Assembly: GCA_002914845.1 (NCBI GenBank)
Contig: JXTC01000179.1
Coordinates: forward strand, 232,464 to 296,463
Source: Trema orientale
Taxonomy: Eukaryota; Streptophyta; Magnoliopsida; Rosales; Cannabaceae
Length of the DNA: 64,000 nt
Direction of reading: 5' to 3'
Shown: piece by piece, positions 23,410 through 38,148 of the stretch
Numbering within the stretch: the stretch's first letter is position 1
Layout of the letters: the number at the start of each line of letters is the position of its first letter
The notes under the pieces: model-generated
Database searches by the model: none
Seen by the model: the letters and a program-made list of their open reading frames with translations, nothing else
What the model was told of the DNA's origin: nothing
Position numbers and translations under genes: made by a program

Positions 23410-25284
23410 CTAATGGTTATGTTTGCTTCTTTTCAGCTCCTTTCTCTTCTTTCTCTTATCCTTCGATTTCTTTTCAGATTTATGCTTCTCAGAGTGCTTC
23501 TTCTTCGAGCTCCTAGAATGAACCTTCTTTCGCTTCTTTCTTTTCCTATCATCATCGGTCTCTTCCTCAGAAGACTCTAGAGGCTTCAAAGAAGAAGGCT
23601 TCTCAGGACCATAAACAACACGGCGCTCTATTATGTTTGAGCTTATCAAATGCTCCTCCTTGGAGTCCGAGGAACGGGAAAGGTAGGGACCTGTTTCATC
23701 CATCCTTGATCCAACAGCACCTCGTCCACGCTTGGCTCTGCCATATAGAAAACATTCAAGTTAAACCACTATAATTTTTTCTTTCCATTTATTTATTTGT
23801 TAAATTCCAACACACCAGACAGAGAGAGAGAGAGAGAGAGCAATACAAGCTAGATTGATACCTAGAGTGCAAAAATTCTTCAAGTTCTTCATCTTTCAAA
23901 CCGTCGTCATTTCTCGAATGGCAACTTTTGCTAGAGGAACATGAAGCATTTGCCCTGTCACCCACCACAATGTGCCTTTTACTTGTGCTTAGGGAGTCGC
24001 TATTTCTGTAGCTCCCACCATTGCTTCTCTGATCCTTCGACTTGCCTTTAAGTCGATCATCCAATTCTAGCTCTTTTTGCCGTACTCGCCACATCTCACT
24101 CATTTCCACAGCTCGATTAGCTGTAAACAACGGAACAGGAAAATTAAACACATAGTAACGAGAATCATTCTCATTGCAAATGATCAGCAACATTCACAGT
24201 ACTGTGTGGACAACAATTAGATTAAAGCCGTACAATATCGAAAAAGTTAGTGTACCATGTGAACAACAATACATTACCACAACCACGGTAACAGTATATA
24301 GAAGCACTTAAAACACATTAAGGGCGGCCTGATTTTGTGACAACAAATTCTCTAGATGTCAAAAGACCCATATTTGGTTATAGCCAAATTACTATAACAA
24401 TCCAAAAGAGTAGACACACTATAAAGAACAAAAAGTTTTATATTGAAAACTCCTTGCCATTAATCAATGATCCTCCTGAAGTTCCATAATTCTTTAAAGT
24501 CAACTTTACCAAATCCGTAATGGATCGTATAAGGAATGGAAACTAGGGAAGTGTTTCCTTTACCTATACATTCATGTGTTTACTTGCCCAAATCAGCACA
24601 AATTTTAGGGAATCATACACATAGTTAAATTAGAAATGGATAACTTAATTTTTGATTCCTTCATTCCTCTCCAAACCCTTTCCCTTTACGATTGATCAAT
24701 TAACATCCCCTAAGTGCATCCAGTGACAAAAGAATAACAAAGAATTAAATAATGAATACCTCAGCATCCCATTTATGTTCTCCGATTTTTTTAAAAAACA
24801 AAAAAGAAAAAAAGCTCTTTCGGTCCGATTTTCAAATGCAAAACCAGTGAATAAACCCAGTTGGGAACATGAAAAAGATTGGGTTTTTCAGAAACCCAAA
24901 ACTTGCAACTTGCTCACTGGCACTGTGAGATTGTGATCATGGAAGAGGAGAAGGGGGNTACTTCAAGGTTTCTAACAAGAAAACTTCAAACCAGTTTTTA
25001 CCACATTGTCTATCTTGAAACAAGAAAAAATATATATACAGTATACCTACCTTCGCATGTACATATATGTATATACATTAACATAAATGCAAGTACAAAA
25101 GAAAAAAGAAGTGACCTTGTTGTACACCACGAACAGTGGCAGTGAGAAAGCGTGAATTGGGGCGGACCCTAGGTTTAGTTTGATGCAGATAAACAGAGAC
25201 GCCATCTTTCTCAGCTTGACGCCGCAATTCTGCTGCTTCTTTCATTAGAATAGCAGCTATTCTATTCTCCGTCTCCAGATCCAT
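23410..25284 (-). CDS. Conserved Lys-rich protein of unknown function
   Basis: Three exons on the minus strand: 25284-25116, 24120-23862 and 23737-23410, all GT-AG, giving 195 aa. The N-terminal half (residues 1-75) looks conserved, with AAILMKEAAELRRQAEKDGV, SRFLTATVRGVQQANRAVE and EMWRVRQKELELDDRLKG. The middle is Ser-rich. The last 50 residues are almost entirely Lys, Arg, Ser, Glu and His (DDDRKRKKRKK, then KHKSEKKSKDKRKKRKELKR), a strong nuclear-localisation type tail as seen in splicing-associated NKAP-like proteins. Function is not known to me. It lies head-to-head with the DapL gene. The position fits Arabidopsis At4g33690 next to AGD2, a recollection that needs checking. Intron 1 holds the single N (24958). 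Confidence 0.8.
24121..25115 (-). other. Intron 1 of the Lys-rich protein gene, with one N
   Basis: 995-bp GT-AG intron on the minus strand with no repeat element or gene recognised. Base 24958 is an unresolved N after a run of five G. Intron 2 (23738-23861) holds an AG microsatellite near 23820-23840. Confidence 0.7.
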
Positions 25285-26318
25285 TCCACCCTATAACACT
25301 TCCCAAATTCAAAAACACAACAACATATGAATCTACAATCCAGAGTTCATTTCCAAGTATCTAAAAATCGCCATTTTCACAAGCACCAAAAAAAAAAAAA
25401 AAATTAACTTGTAAACAAAACTTGGGATTTCAAAACATAGTGCTACACTTACCGATTTTCGATTCGAATTCCGAAACGACGATCAATTTTTCGGGTGAAT
25501 TGGAGCAAGGAAATTGACTCTACTGTTCAAGAAATCCCTAACCCTAATTGGACTTCGAAAGAACCGAGGTGCAGAGAAAGTAGAAAGCTCAAGAATTTTT
25601 TCCCTAAAAAAAAAAAAAAAAGGGAAGAAAGTTTGGGATTTCAAACCTCCACCGAGCAATCAAGGGTCTCGACATTCAAACGACATGTATTTATATTAGA
25701 AGTTCTGCCCGTTTTCTTGAGCCAAAAAAAAGTTGTATCCGTTTTACGTGTAGTAACTTGTCGTTTGTAGTTAATGGAGTGTTGTCGTTTACGCTGAAAA
25801 CGACAATCTTTTTTCTGAAATTCATTGTCGTTTATAATATTAAACCATTGTAGTTTTTTATTTAGAGTTCGAAAAAGGACATGGTAGGTTAGCGTTTTGG
25901 TCCGTCTAAAATGAAACCCTTCTATAATCTTTCCCTCTATTTAAGAAAACGGCCAATCGTTGTCACCTGACCCAAACTCTGAATAAACGACAATCGTTTT
26001 CTGAAATTTAAATTGTCGTTCACTGATTCAAAACGACATGTAGTTTTTAATTCAGGGCTAAACACAACCTGTTGCTCCCAATCTCTCTCCCTTTTTTTTT
26101 TTCTTTTTTTTTTTTTAAATACTAAGAAAAATATTAAAAAAAATAAGAAATAAAAAGAATCAAATGGGGCATCTTGGTTAGCTTAATCTCTCTCTCTCTT
26201 TCCCACTCTTTCTCAGTTCATCATTTTCCTTAATCAGAAGCAAGAAGAAAGCAGCGCCGCCGCTTCTGTAACTTTACACGGCGCAGATTTTCTTCTCCTC
26301 TCTGGGCCAAACTCGAAA
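25285..26318. promoter_or_regulatory. Shared divergent promoter region
   Basis: 1034 bp between the start codons of the minus-strand Lys-rich protein and the plus-strand DapL gene, so it must hold both 5' leaders and promoters. Next to DapL lies a CT-rich tract at 26190-26215, typical of plant 5' leaders. Two similar foldbacks with AACGACAAT / ATTGTCGTT arms lie at 25797-25833 and 25985-26021. No clear TATA box. Confidence 0.5.
25797..26040. repeat. Repeated AACGACAAT foldbacks
   Basis: AACGACAATC, a short T-rich spacer, CTGAAATT and ATTGTCGTT occur at 25797-25833. The same arrangement recurs at 25985-26021, 188 bp later. Further GTCGTTT or AAACGAC cores lie at 25760, 25783 and 26030. They may be remnants of a small foldback element or clustered binding sites. 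Confidence 0.6.
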
Positions 26319-30006
<3,688 letters not shown>

Positions 30007-31426
30007 ACCACAGGATCATATTGGCTCATTGAATTCGAGGTGGCAATAATAAGTAGCAATTAATGGCTCAATTTTCTTTGTATTCACTTATTTGTGAACT
30101 TAAGCTTGTACTATGTTATCTTAATGTTATGACTGTGTATTCAGGTAATGCAAATGCTTCTAGTTATCAGTTGCTGAAAACCTGGATAGCTTAGGACCTG
30201 TTTTGCAACATTTATGTTTTTTGTTTCGAAAGTCAATTGAATGGTGAAAATGTCCTTAAAATGTTGTTTCGGAAATCTTCATCATCTGTTTAACTTTTGT
30301 GGAGAAAAATAAAATTAAAAAAAAATGTTACCAAAAAAATAAAATTAAAAAAAAAAAATACCGCTAAGCAAGTCCTTAATGTTTCGTACACACGTTTGTC
30401 TTAAAACTTGGATGATCAATAGTCAAATCCTTTTGTGCCAGTCAGTGGAGCACTTTTGAATTGTTTATGGTATTGCAACATCTTTGATTTTGTTTGGATA
30501 CATAACCTAACAATTTTGTTTCCGTCAACCAATAAAACCGGTTAATGCACTTCTTTATCTTTTAAGATAAGTTGTCCTAACCAACCAACACTTGTCTTTC
30601 CCCCTTGTCAATTGACTCTTCTCCAAACAATTCTTGTTTTGCCAGATTATTACCGATGTAATCATAAAAATGCCAAATTTATTCGGGGAAATTTAGATTG
30701 AGAATTAGAGTATCTCTTATGGACACTTGATTTTATGTTTGCCTTATTTTATGTCAATTTCTTTAGTGTAATCTCTCTTTTTCTCACTCTACTGCCTCCT
30801 TATTGTGTATTTTGAAGTCTATGCGATAAGGTGCATTGAAAGTCCAATTGAATGTGAAAACAGATTTTGATGTAGACAAGCTGATCTCAAAGATGACCAA
30901 TTATCCCGCTGAGCAATAAGTTTCTTCCCTCGAAGTAACTTGTGTCTGACTGGCAATTCGTGTTTGGTTTTGCCATGATCTTGTGCTTTATATGTGGAAT
31001 ATTTTTCAACACAATTGTAAATGGTGTGCATTTCTACTTGAAATAAAGTATAGTGGAAAAATATGCACATCATTTCGTGCAAATTTTAGTGTGAAAATCG
31101 AGTGTCCCTGGTAATGAATGACTCTTGTGTTTAAAGTTTGGCAACAAAATCAAAATTATCTAGAAAAAATCTCCCTAGAACATCGTTTGTCAATAATTTT
31201 ATTATGGCAATAGAAACGACATTTTCGTGTAAGGAAGAGAGGACTCTACGTAATCAAAAGCATTCTTAGTCGATAATATTGCATCAAAAACAAATTCTCA
31301 ATGTTTGAAGCGTATGGACTGTCTAAATAAACCATGAAATTCCACAAACAAATAATCAAAATGTGTTCTTAATTTTTCCAAATATAAACATAAACTCAGA
31401 TTATAAGTGGTGGCTCTTAAGTTGTA
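30007..31426. other. 3' flank of DapL, no gene seen
   Basis: The 3' UTR is probably within the first 150-200 bases. A phrase at 30130-30200 (ATGCTTCTAGTTATCAGTTG, then AACCTGGATAGCTTA) recurs near 33880 and 34050. An A-rich patch lies at 30307-30360. ORFs here lack family features. Confidence 0.45.
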
Positions 31427-31490
31427 ATGGGTTGGATTCTGAGAGTGAATAGTCCAATGGTACTAATTCCTGACTCTACCATGAAGGGCA

Positions 31491-31653
31491 TTAGCGCACA
31501 GCAAGTCTAACGAAATAAATTTTGACGTGCTTCACTTCGAAGCTTGGTGGAGCGAAAACCTTCGCTTCATAGAAACACTTGTCCGAGGCTTTGGTTGTCA
31601 AATTGTATATGAAACCATTTACAGCCTGCAGATTACTTGCTCGAACAATTTTT
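31491..31653 (-). pseudogene. Cystatin-like fragment, copy 1
   Basis: Read on the minus strand from a plausible acceptor at 31654, the frame gives RKIVRASNLQAVNGFIYNL, then a stretch ending FYEAKVFAPPSFEVKHVKIY and a TAA at 31491. This fits the second half of phytocystatins (cysteine protease inhibitors): the Gln-x-Val-x-Gly loop is present as QAVNG, followed by the tyrosine-rich strand and YEAKV. The first exon with the LARFAV-type helix was not found, and the frame stops earlier than copy 2. Most likely a decayed duplicate. Homology was judged by eye. Confidence 0.45.
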
Positions 31654-31886
31654 CTACAAGCGAGATTCATTCCCTGAGATGATCAGTAGGGAAGCACCAT
31701 AAAAACAAAGAAATCTGTTAGAAAAAGAAATACAAGTAATGGCATTTTCTAGTACGAAAAATAAAAAAGGTAAAGAAATTGCAAATTTACCGCTCTTTGG
31801 TTGAAAAAACATGGAGTGCATTACTTCCTACTTGCTTTGCAAGAAAACTCTTTAAGGTGAATAGGAGTGGATTCAGGGAGTGAATA

Positions 31887-32100
31887 CTACCCTAGTGGTA
31901 CTGATTCTTGACCCCAGCATGAAGGGTATTGGAGTTCAGGATAGTGAACAGCAAGTCTAACAAAATGAACTTTGACATGCTTCAGTTCAAAGTTCGGTGG
32001 AACGAAAACCTCCACTTCATAAAAGCGCTTGTCCAAAGCTTGGATCGTCAAATAGGATATGATGCCACTTTCAACCTGCTTATTCGCTCTGACAATTTTT
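31887..32100 (-). pseudogene. Cystatin-like fragment, copy 2
   Basis: Second, better copy of the cystatin-like exon on the minus strand, from an acceptor near 32101 to a TAG at 31887. Gln-Val-Glu-Ser-Gly matches the QxVxG protease-binding loop, followed by SYLTIQALD and FYEVEVFVPPNFELK. A candidate upstream exon near 32370-32420 reads DEVEKRNKYYNLVEASE, like the end of the cystatin N-terminal helix. The visible donor and acceptor phases do not join cleanly, so I do not give a complete model. It could be a diverged gene or a pseudogene. Short plus-strand ORFs here are shadows. Confidence 0.5.
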
Positions 32101-32288
32101 CTACAGGTGAGATTCTTTATGGAAGCACCATAACAAAAAAAACAACGAAGAAATTTACTCAGAAGAAAGAAATACGATTAATGGCATTTTCTGGTAGGAG
32201 GGGAAACAAATTGCAATTCTAACCTCTCATTGGTTGAAAACATAAAGTGCATATCTTCCTACTTGCTTTGCAAGAAAACTCCGTAGGT

Positions 32289-34506
32289 GTAATATTTCAC
32301 ATTACAACACTACTAGTTCACATTAAAGTTATAAAAACACTACAAGTGAATAAATAAGTACCTCACTTGCTTCAACCAAGTTGTAATATTTGTTTCTTTT
32401 CTCAACTTCATCACCACAAAAGAATAATGTTATGAGAAAGATACATGTTACATTCCGAATCAAGAACACACAAAGTCAAAATATATGAATCGGATAACAA
32501 AAATTAATGCCCGCATCAGAACTCGGCGATATATATGTCACAGTTGATTGGTAGCAAGCAAGATAAACTTCACTCATCTGCTGCTCATAAACATAACAAA
32601 TAAACAAAAATAATATAGAAATCAAAACATAACTACCAATTCACTTAATAATAATAATACAAATTACAAATACGCACAAATGAAAAGAAAAAAAAAAATA
32701 CATCATTCACTTCGATCTGGTTGAATTTTTTTGCTATTGACTAATCATCACAAAAAAAAAAAAAGAAGCAAATAGCAAGGTAGTCTTTCTAGAACGGGTT
32801 GAAGCTTTATTCGGAGATTTTTCCTTTTTCTTTTTTGTCTTTAAAAGAAAAATCCAAAATGCTAAATAAACACTAAAATTTTCGAGGGTTATTCATGTCA
32901 TGCCCTGCAAGAACCGAGTCATCAGATCCCAAGTTAATCTAAAGAAACTTTGTCATCAAAGGCAGGGGCAGCTGAATAGGAATGGGGGGCATTAAGTAAG
33001 TTCTTATTAATTTCAATTGGAAGAACTTTTGTATGCAGAAACTATTGTTATTGAAACTGTGTAATATTCTATAGACAACTGTTATTGCTACATTTTCTTT
33101 TTTCTTTTTTGTTGCGTGTTATAAATTTACTAGGTGCTACTTTTTGAGATTCAATTAGTTTTTCTACCTTTCTTAATTTTCTTAAGACTGATCAGATTCA
33201 TATTTTCTTACTAAAAAGGTAAGTAAAAAAAATATTAACAATAACAATTCTTATAAACAAAAGATTAAAGAAGATTATATATATGATGCTAAATACAAAT
33301 AAAAATGAAAAAAAAAAAAAAGAAAAAGAATAATAGAACCTGAAATTAGTATCAAGGCTTTCGAGAGCACAACGGCAAAGAGAAGACTGATCTGATGAGT
33401 ATTGGAGTTAAAAGAAAAGTAATTATAGAAGAATAAACGAAAATCAAATTTTTGTATTTGTAGAATTTTATCTTTTACATTTTTGCTAAAAATGGTTAAA
33501 TCATAATAAATTGTTAACACAATTAATAATTAATGCCATTGAAATGTAAAAACGAGGACATCCTTTTTGAAAAAGAGACAAAACAAAGAGTAATTGCATA
33601 TCATTTGTAGATTACCTTTATTAGGGAAGTTTATTTTGAAAAATTCAGCATACATAGTAATTGCTTAATATTTATGGATAGTTTAATTAGGAAAATGTGA
33701 AATACGTGTAGAATTTTTTGGGAATTGAAAGAAAAATTGCATTTTGGCATTGATTTTTTGACTATTAATAGAAAGAGTACTAATTATATATTAATTGGAA
33801 AAAAAAACTTTAGGCAATGGCCTTAGGGGCTTGTAAACTGAAGCTATTATTATGTTATATTATATATATTCAAGTAATGCAGAAGCTTCCTGTTATCAGT
33901 CGTTGAAAACCTGGATAAAGTGTTCACTCACCTGGTGTTATGTCTAGCGAAGATAAGATACTCGCGCACTTGTATTTGTATCATGTTATATGGTAACATG
34001 TTACGTTAATTTTTGAACATGTTACGTTAATTTTTGAATTCTGTACTAGAGTAATGTAAATGCTTCCTGCTATCAGTTGTTGAAAGTGATCTAGTTACTG
34101 ATTTGGGAAACCTCGATAGCTTAACGTCTCACTCCTGCATGCTCAAGTTGTAAAAGATATCCCAAAGTGGCCCGAGGCCTTTGCACCAATGGCCAACCCA
34201 CTTGATCTTACATGGTTATATTAAGTTTATTTTCAACCTCATTACGGCGCAACAAATACATTCCAGTTTGACAAAGTCATCCTAACAGGGGTGGCAAAGA
34301 CACCTCAAATCTGAAACAACTAGAGAAGAAATTACATTCGGATATTGCCACATTCTAGAAGTGTTCCAATTCCGCGTACATTTAAGATACACTACAACAG
34401 GTTTCCTAATTTACATGGCCTGGATAACAGGCATGACCTATACTAAGAAGCTCTACTCTACATGGAAACTAAATTTTTGGTGATCTAATATAATACAAAA
34501 TCACAT
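32289..34506. other. Intergenic with dispersed duplicate phrases
   Basis: No gene seen. Two segments (33870-33925 and 34040-34125) are similar to the DapL 3' flank at 30130-30200. A 21-bp tandem pair AACATGTTACGTTAATTTTT lies at 33995-34036. The 3' UTR of the minus-strand MUSTANG gene is expected just below 34507. Confidence 0.5.
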
Positions 34507-36258
34507 CTAAAATTGTTCAATAGTATCCATCATCTCTGCTTTGCAGGTTGTCTTGTAATGACCGGTTTGGTTACACCGACTACAATGTACTGTGTGTTTC
34601 TCACGATTGAGTTCCTCTATACAAATCCGTTTCTTTTCGGGGCGTCCTGGTGGCCGACGAAACTTTGGTGGCCTTACTACCTGTGCGTCATCATCTGTAG
34701 CGACGTCATCTGTCTTTCTCCATTCAAGTTTCCCAGGGATGGAGTATATCTCTTCAGCATAACTCTCACGGTAACTAGCAACGGTAAAGCACTTCTCTGC
34801 GAATGCATATACATCTTTTCGACAAGAGATGAGGGCCGCAACTGCATGTGAACATGGTATTCCATGAAGCTGCCAATCACGGCAGGAACAACTATGTGTA
34901 CCAATGTTCACAATGTATGATCGCTCAGCTGAAAGGACCTCAAATTCAACTTCATCGGATCGGAGAACTTGGAAAGTTGATGCACGACTCATGGATTCAA
35001 TCATCCGCTTTTCAGCAGATGGGGCAAGAACAGAAAACCATGAATTACCCTTCAAACGACGTTCTTCAAACTCTGAAATTAGTTTACTGTGGATCTGCTC
35101 AATCACCTGAATTATGGGCAATTCACGAGCTTCAAGTATCCATCTATTGAACTCCTCAATATTCGATGAGAGATGACCATAGCGTGTTCCTTCAAAATAG
35201 ACCAATGCCCATCGGGAAGGATCAAATTGCTGTAGCCACTTTGTAGCTTCAGGAGAAGCCTCTTCAATTTCAGCCATTTTTTCTTTGAAACCAATAGTAG
35301 TGGTGGAATATGCAGCTTTCCACAAAAGATGGGCGAGCCTCGAGTTCTTGAACTCTTTGCCAAGACTTTCAGTCAAGTGGCGCATACAATGAGCAACAAA
35401 AGAGTTTGGGAATTTTCTTCTTACTGCATCAACAATGCCCTTTTGTCCATCAGATAAAAATGTAAGTTGCGGTAAATTTTCTGTGTTCATCTCAAGCGCT
35501 TTATGCACCTCTGATAAGAACCACATCCAGCTCTCATCGTTTTCTACATCAACAACACCAAATGCAAGTGGAAATAATCCTCCATCAGCATCAAAAGAAG
35601 TTGCTGAAAGCAAGGTACCAAGGTACTTGCTTTTAAGCTGGATTCCACCAAGTCCAATAACAGGCAAGCAACCATTCAGGAATCCATAAATGGATGCATA
35701 AAATGAAACAAAGAACCGCTGAAATCGACTATCTACACCAGTGGTGAAAACCTCTGCAACACTTCCTGGATTTGATTTCTTTATCTGCTCACAGTATGAA
35801 GGAAGCAAGCAATACCCTTCTTCAGAAGACCCGTAAATTGCAGCAAGTCCCCGTTCCTTTGCACGCCAAGCTTGCTTGTATGGTATTGTGATCCCATACT
35901 GTTTTTGTATGTCATGCAATATATCCTTAGGTTTATAGTTGATGTTATCCCTTAAACGCTCCTCTATAAAACTCACAATCCAATCAACAGAAGCTTGGTG
36001 ATGACCATTGTGTGCATTTCTACCACAAGTATGTGTACCTTCTAGGCTTCTTATTGTAAAAGTTGGGGCGTTGGAAAGCTTCACAGCACGAATTCTCCAC
36101 GGACAACCCTCTGTGGCACATTTTGCAAAATAACGAATCAGATCGCTTTTGATAATACGAAGCTCAAAATGTTGTGCAATTGCAGCTTCTTTTATCGCAT
36201 TCCGGAAGGCCTTGACATCGGGGAACTCTTGACCAACTACAAAAGTATGGTCCGCCAT
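34507..36258 (-). CDS. MUSTANG-like domesticated Mutator transposase
   Basis: Single-exon, intact 583-aa frame. Order: an N-terminal MuDR/FLYWCH-like zinc region (Cys47-His78 area), a MULE transposase core at about residues 160-330, a SWIM zinc finger CSCRDWQLHGIPCSH (457-471), a Lys/Arg-Pro linker, and a CCHC knuckle CSRCNQTGHYKTTC near the C-terminus. It lacks a PB1 domain, as in the MUG-A subgroup of MUSTANG genes, which act as nuclear host proteins affecting growth and flowering in Arabidopsis. At the first catalytic position of the core the sequence is LGG (Gly204) where active MULEs usually have Leu-Asp-Gly; Asp270 in FLSDGQKG is kept. No TIRs flank it. A GT-AG intron in the 5' leader (about 36396-37029) is likely. 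Domestication is inferred. Confidence 0.85.
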   Translation of the reverse strand: MADHTFVVGQEFPDVKAFRNAIKEAAIAQHFELRIIKSDLIRYFAKCATEGCPWRIRAVKLSNAPTFTIRSLEGTHTCGRNAHNGHHQASVDWIVSFIEERLRDNINYKPKDILHDIQKQYGITIPYKQAWRAKERGLAAIYGSSEEGYCLLPSYCEQIKKSNPGSVAEVFTTGVDSRFQRFFVSFYASIYGFLNGCLPVIGLGGIQLKSKYLGTLLSATSFDADGGLFPLAFGVVDVENDESWMWFLSEVHKALEMNTENLPQLTFLSDGQKGIVDAVRRKFPNSFVAHCMRHLTESLGKEFKNSRLAHLLWKAAYSTTTIGFKEKMAEIEEASPEATKWLQQFDPSRWALVYFEGTRYGHLSSNIEEFNRWILEARELPIIQVIEQIHSKLISEFEERRLKGNSWFSVLAPSAEKRMIESMSRASTFQVLRSDEVEFEVLSAERSYIVNIGTHSCSCRDWQLHGIPCSHAVAALISCRKDVYAFAEKCFTVASYRESYAEEIYSIPGKLEWRKTDDVATDDDAQVVRPPKFRRPPGRPEKKRICIEELNREKHTVHCSRCNQTGHYKTTCKAEMMDTIEQF

Positions 36259-37150
36259 GTGGGACTGAACAACACTCAGAAACTCAACTCCTCAAATGCA
36301 TATTGATTTGACTATTCCAATCTCTGTCACTCCTGGGTAGCAAATAAAGCTATAAAAACTATATCTTCGAAATTCAAGCCTCATAACGAAACTCTCTGCA
36401 AGAAGCAAAGGGGTCACATTCAAATTCAAGCAAAAAACCCCATATAACAGCTTAAGCATTGGTCTTCAGGACTTATATGAACAATCTATTTCTTAATTTT
36501 CACTCATAAAATATAAATAAAAAACAAATCAAACTACTTTGTCAGGAGAACTGATGTTCAAAAGTTCATTCATAAGTAGCACGAAAAACAGAGCATTATA
36601 CAGTAGTCAAGTTACTCTGGGGCCATTTTTATGTCAACCCACCTCCCAAAATCCACACTTTGTGGTGTAAAACAACACAAAAACTCTAGCCTTCTTCGTT
36701 AAGGATTTCCTTTTTTGTTATTATTATTGTTCCTTTTTTCATTAGCTTATACAATTTGTTTCAGCTTAGATAACGAAAGAAGGAGAAGAAAACTAAATTT
36801 CCAAGCAACCATAGGAAATACACATGTATACATAGACATGTATGTATACATATTTTTGAATAAGAAACTAGAGTACAGACCAGGTGTCTTTTGTAGTTGT
36901 CATGATCTAAAGTTTGCATCTTTAAGATATAGTTGGGTACAGTAGTGACCCATACATACATACATATATATATATACATACATATGCATACGACACAGTA
37001 ATCATAAATGGAAAAGTAGAGAGACAAACCTTGAAAATCAGAAGCAGAGTGTAGTCGAACAGAGATTGAGGGAGGCGGATCGAGCCAGTAGTGGCCGGAA
37101 AATAGAGGGTTGGGGAAAGAGGGGAACAGTATTGGTATTCTTACCAAAGA
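36259..37150 (-). promoter_or_regulatory. 5' leader, probable leader intron and promoter of the MUSTANG-like gene
   Basis: On the minus strand a donor at 37029/37030 (CAAG|GTTTGTC) and an acceptor near 36396 (TTGCAG|AGAG) could define a 634-bp leader intron. TG/TA-rich microsatellite sequence at 36955-36985 lies inside it. No other gene is seen. The intron needs transcript support. Confidence 0.45.
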
Positions 37151-38140
37151 TTAGGGTTGATCAGGTCACTGGCAGGGTTTATTCCGTCATCTAACTTATC
37201 AGACGAGGATATTTTTGCCATTCCATTTAAATTTCTATCGCCATTTAGGCCTTTTTGTTTCTATTCTAATCTTATCTAAGCTTAGTGTCGTTTAAGATTG
37301 TACGACACGTCGTATTCAGGAAAATGAATGATGCCGCACCGCATACATTTTAAATTCACTGTATTTTTCACTGACTTCACTAATATATCTCTCTCTCATT
37401 TTTTATAAGGATAATCCCACTTAATATCATATATTTTCAATACCACTGACTTGATAAGTGATTTATCGGCATTTAATTGATGATAGTATTAAACTTATTA
37501 ATATTAAGTTTTAATTCACTAATTAAATTCTGACAAATCATATGTTACGTCATGTTATGTCAGATAGTATTAAAAAACTTGCATAATCCTATCTAGTACT
37601 ATCTTTTTAGTAATATTTCAAAGCATAACAAATGTAATACTTTTTTTTTTTTTTTTTGGAGTAAAACAGATGTAATACTTCGTACAAGAAAAAAGAATAT
37701 ATATATATATTTATAAGAGGAAGTAAGCCCTTAATTATATGTTTTATTACGGTGGTTTTAAGTTTTGGAGCTTTAAATTAGTTTTCTTAGTTTCATAATC
37801 TTTTAAAATTGGTAATTAGTTAAGTTCTCTTTAATGAGATTTTTGTATTTCCCAAAATGTCTTTTTTCCCCCCCTAAAATTTCCAAAATCATCTTCTTTT
37901 TTTTTTAAATGAAGAATATTTGGGCAAGTTAAAATGTTGTTTACAAATTTAGTTATTTAAGATTAAGAGGTTTAATCAAAATGAAATAACTAAATGACCA
38001 TTTCAAACCTAAATATATTTAGCATTTTATCCATTAAAAGGACATTAATGGCCTTAAAAGAACAATGAAATAATAATACCCGAATTAAATCAAGCTTGGC
38101 GGTTATAAGGCTTCGCACTTTCATCAAAAAATGTCTAAGT
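37151..38140. other. Intergenic, possible small MITE
   Basis: Near 37408-37590 an AGGATAATCCCACTTAATA left end faces an inverted AGGATTATGCAAGTTTTTTAA right end, a weak MITE candidate without a clear target duplication. Elsewhere AT-rich with T and TA runs (37640-37660, 37695-37715). Confidence 0.35.
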
Positions 38141-38148
38141 GCAAGTAA

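Larger units (their letters stand above)
31427..32288. repeat. Tandem duplication of about 430 bp
   Basis: Copies at about 31427-31856 and 31860-32288 align along their whole length. They share GTGAATA and ATGAAGGG near the start, TTTTTCTACA in the middle, and CTTCCTACTTGCTTTGCAAG at the end. Each carries one cystatin-like exon. Divergence is substantial, so the duplication is not recent. Confidence 0.85.

Noticed and set aside
34507-36258. Active Mutator transposon
   Set aside because: No terminal inverted repeats or 9-bp duplication around it, the first catalytic Asp seems replaced, and a host-like 5' leader intron is present.
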